From an uncultured bacterium (GTDB lineage: Bacteria > Patescibacteriota > Patescibacteriia > Patescibacteriales > UBA12465), in the NCBI GenBank assembly GCA_937983635.1, contig CALJZR010000014.1:1-9868 (forward strand): DNA of 9,868 bases. Reading direction: 5' to 3'. The position numbers and the translations under genes are program-made. Of this stretch, positions 5,842-9,868 are shown in pieces. The first letter of the stretch is position 1. The number at the start of each line of letters is the position of its first letter. The notes beneath the pieces were generated by a model that saw nothing but the letters and a program-made list of their open reading frames with translations, made no database searches and was not told the origin of the DNA.

Positions 5842-7108
5842 ATTTTTTTTGCGCTAGTTCGGTGGCAATTAAAGCGAGGGTAATAATCAGCCAGACCTTA
5901 CCTTTATAGTAGGAGGTGTTGAAGATTTGGAAGAAAATCCCCCCGCCCGCGGCTAACCATAAAGGCAGAAGCCAGGGCGCATTTTTGCCATATTTTTTAA
6001 TACCAGCTAAAGCTTTTTTGATGATAACAATTAATAAGAAGAACCAGGCGATCAAGCCGATACTGCCGGTTTCCGCGGCTACTTTTTGAATAAAGCCGTG
6101 GGAGTCGATAGGCGGGCCATATTTGGCGGTAAAGCGGATATTATCGGCTACCAAGTCGGTAAAGCGGCCGCTTCCCTGGCCTAATATCGGTTTATCTTGC
6201 CAGGCTCTATAAGCTATTTCTAAGAGCAGAACTCTGTTTTCTGTGGAACTGATATTATCAGCCTGGAGAATTTTCATGCGCCAAAAGACAGGCAGCATTA
6301 ACAGTAATCCCGCAATAATTACTAATAAAACTAGGCCCCCCTGTTTTTTCAGGAATTGACGATTGCGCCAGATTATTAAAGTGCCTAATTGCAAAAAGAT
6401 AGTAATCCAGGCGGCCCGGGAAAAAGACATAATGGCGGCGGCGATGCTAAGAACAAAAAGGCTCTTGTAGATTCGACCAATTCTTGCGTCTTGAGTCCAC
6501 TCTTTCAGGGCTAGCCAGAGAAAGGCACCGACGCTTAAGAATTCAGCGATTAAATTATGATTTTCGCCGAAGGGGTATATTCCCCACCAAGCGCTAGATT
6601 TCAAGCGGAAAAAGCTATTTTGCCAGTCTTGCCCCCAGAGGCTGAGCCAGCCGCTGATCATCACCACTAAAGAGGCTAGAGCCAGTCCGCTAACCGCTAT
6701 TTTCAAAGTTTTCTCTTTTTTAATCAGGTTGACGGGAAGGAAGATATAGGCGGCATAAAGCAAGATCAGCCAGCGGCTGAGATAATAGAAGCCGTTTAAA
6801 GGTTGGGGGTGGTTTAAAAGAGAAAGGGCGTTAGCCGCTAAGAAGCAAAAAAATGGAAAAAATAAGGGAAATTTTAATTTCACCTCTTTATTAGGCTGAA
6901 AAATTAAAGCAAAAATTAGAGATAAAAGCCAAGTAAAAACAACGCCGACGGCGATTAAGTCGGAAAACGGCACTTCTAGGGTGCCAATATTTATTACCCA
7001 ATTGATAGCCGGAGTAGAAAATGACAGCAGGAAGACGCTAAGCGCTGGGTTAAGAGTAAGGATAATAATGCCGGCAAGGCCGCCAGCGAGGCTAAGATAG
7101 GTAAGCAT
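5825..7108 (-). CDS. O-antigen ligase/polymerase-like membrane protein (Wzy_C superfamily)
   Basis: The product is 427 residues, almost all hydrophobic, with roughly 10-12 predicted transmembrane helices. The O-antigen ligase / Wzy_C (PF04932) pattern is clear: GENHNLIAEF (181-190), a membrane segment with FSRAAW (229-234), then ENRVLLLEIAYRAWQDKPIL (290-309) and the GQGSGRF turn opening the large extracytoplasmic loop. A DSHGFIQKVAAETGSIG segment (335-351) carries the His337 expected of the family, before the last helices. Such proteins act at the outer face of the cytoplasmic membrane on undecaprenyl-linked glycans, either polymerising repeat units (Wzy) or transferring the chain to an acceptor (WaaL, or protein O-glycosylation); sequence alone does not separate these. 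It is the first gene of the unit with the two glycosyltransferases and sits below a terminator, so it needs its own promoter in 7109-7140. I found no convincing one there. Confidence 0.88.
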   Translation of the reverse strand: MLTYLSLAGGLAGIIILTLNPALSVFLLSFSTPAINWVINIGTLEVPFSDLIAVGVVFTWLLSLIFALIFQPNKEVKLKFPLFFPFFCFLAANALSLLNHPQPLNGFYYLSRWLILLYAAYIFLPVNLIKKEKTLKIAVSGLALASLVVMISGWLSLWGQDWQNSFFRLKSSAWWGIYPFGENHNLIAEFLSVGAFLWLALKEWTQDARIGRIYKSLFVLSIAAAIMSFSRAAWITIFLQLGTLIIWRNRQFLKKQGGLVLLVIIAGLLLMLPVFWRMKILQADNISSTENRVLLLEIAYRAWQDKPILGQGSGRFTDLVADNIRFTAKYGPPIDSHGFIQKVAAETGSIGLIAWFFLLIVIIKKALAGIKKYGKNAPWLLPLWLAAGGGIFFQIFNTSYYKGKVWLIITLALIATELAQKKYGPKD

Positions 7109-7138
7109 ATAAGATAATGATAGCGGAAAAAGGGGAAT

Positions 7139-7166
7139 AAAAAAAGACCCGCTTACTTGCGGGTCT
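7139..7166 (-). terminator. Intrinsic terminator downstream of the GHL15-like gene
   Basis: On the minus strand AGACCCGC (7159-7166) and GCGGGTCT (7145-7152) pair across a six-base loop. The stem is followed by an uninterrupted run of T (complement of 7139-7144). It lies about 70 bases after the GHL15-like stop codon and about 30 bases before the ligase start, so it separates the two transcripts. Confidence 0.85.
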
Positions 7167-7199
7167 CCGTGTTTCCTTTTCGGATTAGTAGATTATTTT

Positions 7200-7233
7200 G
7201 AGCGCCCCTATATTTTAGGAGAGGGGTTAGCTC
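7200..7233 (-). other. Two-part hairpin abutting the GHL15-like stop codon
   Basis: On the minus strand GAGC-TAA-CCCCT, a 12-base loop, then AGGGG-C-GCTC can fold with a small internal loop. It begins on the base after the stop codon. It has no U-tract, so it may be a 3'-end stabilising structure ahead of the real terminator. The evidence is moderate. Confidence 0.35.
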
Positions 7234-8253
7234 TTACCTTGGCACCAGGCGTCCGGTTCTTTTTTCCGGGTTAACCTCAATTGTGACTAACTCGTAGTCA
7301 CGACAGTACAGATTACCTTTTTTGTACTGTTCGCCAAGCGGTTTGCCGGTAGGCACCCGGTATTGGTCCGGGATTTGGAGGTTCTGGCCTACGGCTATGT
7401 AGACGTTATCAAGTAATAAGCTGCTGGCAATTCCAAATTCCAGATTCTCCCAGTCTACCTGGAAAATGGTATACGGGCCAGCGGCTTCGGCGATTTGCAT
7501 GCATTTATACCAACCACCGGCGCGATGATCGCCCAGGTAGTCGTTAGGAAACTTTTCGAACATCACACCATCATTTAAGAAGAAAAGATTTTTTTCACCT
7601 TTATTGGTAATGATGATGAAATCATCTCCTTTGGCTTTCCTGATTGTTGTCAGAAAATCAATCATTCCGGATTGCCAAGCAGCATCAAGAACGCGCGGAT
7701 TATCGGCTTCGCCATTATTGTCCGAGTCTATACTCGGATCAATCCAGGAAACGGTGGAATTACCATTATCTTGGAAATAGCCGTCGATATCACGATTAAG
7801 CGAGTCTGGAAGAGCATTTTTTAAGAGCCACTCCCGATAATACTCGTTGTAGTTCTTCCCGTTGATGCGCGGACAATTCCGGGTGATATTCATCATCCAC
7901 ATATCTTGCCAAAAGATTACCGGTTTTCCGTTTTTGTTTTTTAGCCGGTATTCTTTTGGTAACTGGTACCAGAGTTTGTTGGCCATCGGGCGGTCAGGCA
8001 CCTGGCCGGAACTCCATATCTCCATGTGGTTGGAATAAATCAAAAGCTTGGTTTTTGTGCTTTTAATTTTTTTGGTGTATTGCCAGTTATTGGCAATATT
8101 TTCATAATCGACAATGACCAGCTGGTCCTTTTTTAGCTTAGTGGCATCCTCGGCACTCATTGTCGGCGCCGTCCAATAGACAGCGGTTTTAATTTGAGCT
8201 TTGAGGGCGATGCTGGATAACAGTAAAATCATGAGAACAAATATCTTTTTCAT
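7234..8253 (-). CDS. Secreted glycoside-hydrolase-like protein (GHL15 type)
   Basis: The product is 339 residues with a Sec signal peptide (MKKIFVLMILLLSSIALKA, cleavage before Gln20). The mature part reads as a TIM-barrel glycoside-hydrolase-like protein: YWTAP near the first strand, VIVDYENIAN (46-55), LLIYSNHMEIW (70-80), DIDGYFQDNGN (155-165) with acidic residues at a strand end, FIIITNKGE (212-220), then GVMFEKFPND (229-238) with Glu233 as a candidate catalytic acid. The C-terminal RDYELVTIEVNPEKRTG resembles the 'V-x-VNP' tail of GHL15 (PF14885). DSDNNGEAD (176-184) fits a DxDxNGxxD calcium loop. It would act outside the cell on a polysaccharide, plausibly the one made by the neighbouring genes. 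It has its own promoter, overlapping the end of the DUF4012 gene, and its own terminator. The leader is about 44 bases with no Shine-Dalgarno. The family assignment is by motif memory and is likely but not certain; activity is untested for most members. Confidence 0.75.
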   Translation of the reverse strand: MKKIFVLMILLLSSIALKAQIKTAVYWTAPTMSAEDATKLKKDQLVIVDYENIANNWQYTKKIKSTKTKLLIYSNHMEIWSSGQVPDRPMANKLWYQLPKEYRLKNKNGKPVIFWQDMWMMNITRNCPRINGKNYNEYYREWLLKNALPDSLNRDIDGYFQDNGNSTVSWIDPSIDSDNNGEADNPRVLDAAWQSGMIDFLTTIRKAKGDDFIIITNKGEKNLFFLNDGVMFEKFPNDYLGDHRAGGWYKCMQIAEAAGPYTIFQVDWENLEFGIASSLLLDNVYIAVGQNLQIPDQYRVPTGKPLGEQYKKGNLYCRDYELVTIEVNPEKRTGRLVPR

Positions 8254-8303
8254 GGGTGCGGTGGGTTTTAAATTGTTAAAGAAAGTTAGGAATCTGATAT
8301 ATT

Positions 8304-8332
8304 AATATAATATTTTTCTATTATTTAGTCAA
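8304..8332 (-). promoter_or_regulatory. Sigma-70-type promoter of the GHL15-like gene
   Basis: On the minus strand TTGACT (8327-8332, 5/6) is followed after exactly 17 bases by TATATT (8304-8309, 5/6). The expected start is near 8297. The -35 box lies inside the last codons of the DUF4012 gene, so the GHL15-like gene can be expressed independently of it. I see no terminator for DUF4012 in the 67-base gap, so read-through may also occur. Confidence 0.72.
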
Positions 8333-9868
8333 TAGTTGTAAGGCTTGGTTTTTTTCAAGATTTATCGTCCAATAAGCACTATTTTTTTTGATTTCCCCCT
8401 CTAGATTTTGCGGACTGACTTGGACTATTTCTTTCCCCGGCTCCAAATTAATATTTAAAGCCTCAATCCGGCTGCCCGGCTGGCGCTGGACAAAAAGTGT
8501 GTACACTTTATTGATGTTTAAGTTCTCGTAAAGTTTAGCGGGAAGCTTGTAACTTAAATTTATCTCCCCATTTTTCCCCGGCTCAATACTCCAGAAAAAG
8601 CCGAATACATGTTTGCCTAAGGCGTTGTCATCATAGCTGGCAAAATCGGCGGCAGCCCGGTCAATTCCCTTAATATCAATTAGCTCACTCCCTAGGGGTG
8701 CCAGGACGCGCGTATAGCTGCGGTAGCGGGTGGTGCGCCAATCAAAGCCGCCAGTATGCTGGTAATTAAGTCGGAGCTCGGCCTTGAGGGCTTGCTGTTC
8801 GGTGCTTAGATGGTAGCTAATATTTTTCTTCATGACAGCGTCGCTTTTGAAGGCGGCTAAGTTAGCGTCTACTACCATAAGATAGTCTCCGGAAACATTT
8901 TTAATTTCCCCGGCTCCGCCCAAATCAAGGGCAATAGCTTGGCGTTCAGGGTTGTTAAAATAAAGCAAAAGGTCGCCGCGGCTAAGGCTTTCATTAAGAC
9001 GGGTAATTAGTTGGGGATATTGGTTAAGCGGTAAATTCATTAACTTATCTTTTAGGGCATTAATCAACTCATTAATAATATCCTTGCGATCCCAAGAAGA
9101 GATGTCGTCATCTTTATAAGCCACTTCTACATTGTATTGAAGTAGGGCCTGCATATTTTCAGGAGCATAGCTTTCTCCTCTTACCGTAATTGGTCCGGTG
9201 ATTTTGAGAAGATTGGCAACAAAGTCAGGGGTAATAGCTAAAATGCCGTCTAAGGGGGGCGTTTCTTGACCTCCCGCTGAGCTTTCGGCAATAAACATTT
9301 CTTGGATTTGCCGAGCGGATTGAGGCCAGTCCGGCGACCAGTTAGCATCGCGGAGGTACCAATTCTCTACTTTTAAGTATTTACCGATTGGCGCGGGTGC
9401 TTGATATTGGGTCTTCCCGATGGCAGGCATATCTAAGTGATAAACATCGTCAGATTTTAAGTTTTCAATTTCACCGAAGTTTTTAATATCTGCTCGGACA
9501 TAGCTGCCTAAAAAGCCGCCGGTAGGACGTAATTCGTCATTATTTTGCAGCATAATTAAGTAGCGGGCGGTTTCGGGGTAGCCGCTAAAAGCGGGAAGTA
9601 AGCGTAAAATAGGCAAAGATTCAGTCAGCAGCTCTTCCCCGCCGGCTAATTGTTCTTTAACTGCCTGTAACTGGCCGCGTAGGGGCCATAAAATACCGAA
9701 GCGCTGGATATGGTTGAGATTAAGGAGTGCGAGATTGAGATTGGCTTTTAGGCCGTTTAACTCTGGTTCTAAAGCGATTAAGCTTTGCAGAAAAGCGGCT
9801 TTTCTTTCTGGGCTGAGATTCTTAAAATTACCGTCTTTAACATCGTCTAAATTTAAACCTTGGGCCAG
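8321..9868 (-). CDS. DUF4012 protein, 5' end cut by window edge
   Basis: The frame is open from base 9868 down to the stop at 8321-8323, giving 515 visible residues. A TTG at 9614-9616 that could be taken as a start is internal, because 84 further in-frame codons precede it (LAQGLNLDD... through ...LTESLPIL). The N-terminus, where family members usually carry a membrane helix, lies beyond the window. The DUF4012 signature is unmistakable: YLIMLQNNDELRPTGGFLGS (visible residues about 103-122), followed by an extracytoplasmic mixed alpha/beta region with DANWSPDWPQSA, DGILAITPDFVANLL and a beta-rich C-terminal part. DUF4012 proteins are found mainly in Actinobacteria and Patescibacteria, often by exopolysaccharide genes; their biochemical role is not established. 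Its position at the head of this glycan cluster supports an envelope-glycan role (inference). No enzyme motif is apparent. Confidence 0.9.
   Translation of the reverse strand: MAQGLNLDDVKDGNFKNLSPERKAAFLQSLIALEPELNGLKANLNLALLNLNHIQRFGILWPLRGQLQAVKEQLAGGEELLTESLPILRLLPAFSGYPETARYLIMLQNNDELRPTGGFLGSYVRADIKNFGEIENLKSDDVYHLDMPAIGKTQYQAPAPIGKYLKVENWYLRDANWSPDWPQSARQIQEMFIAESSAGGQETPPLDGILAITPDFVANLLKITGPITVRGESYAPENMQALLQYNVEVAYKDDDISSWDRKDIINELINALKDKLMNLPLNQYPQLITRLNESLSRGDLLLYFNNPERQAIALDLGGAGEIKNVSGDYLMVVDANLAAFKSDAVMKKNISYHLSTEQQALKAELRLNYQHTGGFDWRTTRYRSYTRVLAPLGSELIDIKGIDRAAADFASYDDNALGKHVFGFFWSIEPGKNGEINLSYKLPAKLYENLNINKVYTLFVQRQPGSRIEALNINLEPGKEIVQVSPQNLEGEIKKNSAYWTINLEKNQALQLLTK

Noticed and set aside
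7109..7140. Promoter for the ligase operon (TATCAT at 7117-7122)
   Set aside because: The matching -35 position is only a run of T from the terminator tail; the match is too weak to list, although a promoter is expected here.
9614..9616. TTG as the start of the DUF4012 gene
   Set aside because: The frame remains open with family-like sequence for 84 codons upstream to the window edge, so the gene is truncated rather than starting here.

Overview
The window looks like part of a surface-polysaccharide locus from an uncultivated bacterium, most probably a member of the Candidate Phyla Radiation (Patescibacteria). The case rests on a DUF4012 protein beside exopolysaccharide genes, a Wzz-like protein without a kinase domain, and compact overlapping genes at moderate GC. 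This is inference from gene content; no rRNA or other phylogenetic marker is present. One point argues against it: the leftmost complete gene looks like an outer-membrane beta-barrel, and two secreted proteins have short signal peptides ending in Ala-Gln, a style common in Bacteroidota. The promoters, however, are of sigma-70 type (TTGACA / TATAAT, 17-base spacers). None of the eight visible gene starts has a clear Shine-Dalgarno sequence.

Layout, left to right. At 1-1156 two minus-strand genes sit 23 bases apart: a secreted, beta-rich, barrel-like protein and then a small membrane-anchored Ala/Lys/Asp-rich protein cut by the left edge. At 1259-2059 (minus) is a Wzz-type chain-length determinant. 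The 152-base gap at 2060-2211 holds two divergent promoters, one for the Wzz gene and one for the only plus-strand gene (2212-3480), a secreted beta-propeller-like protein with a C-terminal Ig-like domain. A bidirectional terminator (3500-3528) separates that gene from a converging minus-strand operon. In transcription order the operon is an O-antigen ligase/polymerase-type membrane protein (7108 to 5825), a GT4 glycosyltransferase (5841 to 4732) and a second GT4 glycosyltransferase (4751 to 3534), with reading frames overlapping by 17 and 20 bases. Upstream lies a self-contained gene with its own promoter and terminator for a secreted glycoside-hydrolase-like protein (GHL15 type, 7234-8253). 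A DUF4012 protein runs off the right edge (8321-9868).

Working model (inference): the two glycosyltransferases extend a lipid-linked glycan on the cytoplasmic face, the Wzy/WaaL-like membrane protein polymerises or transfers it outside, the Wzz-like protein sets chain length, and the secreted GHL15-like enzyme may trim or remodel it. DUF4012, the propeller/Ig protein and the barrel-like protein would be cell-envelope or surface partners of unknown role. No flippase, initiating sugar-phosphate transferase or tyrosine kinase is present in the window.

All gaps between genes are shorter than 300 bases and their contents are listed. No tRNA, rRNA, CRISPR array, insertion sequence or riboswitch was recognised.
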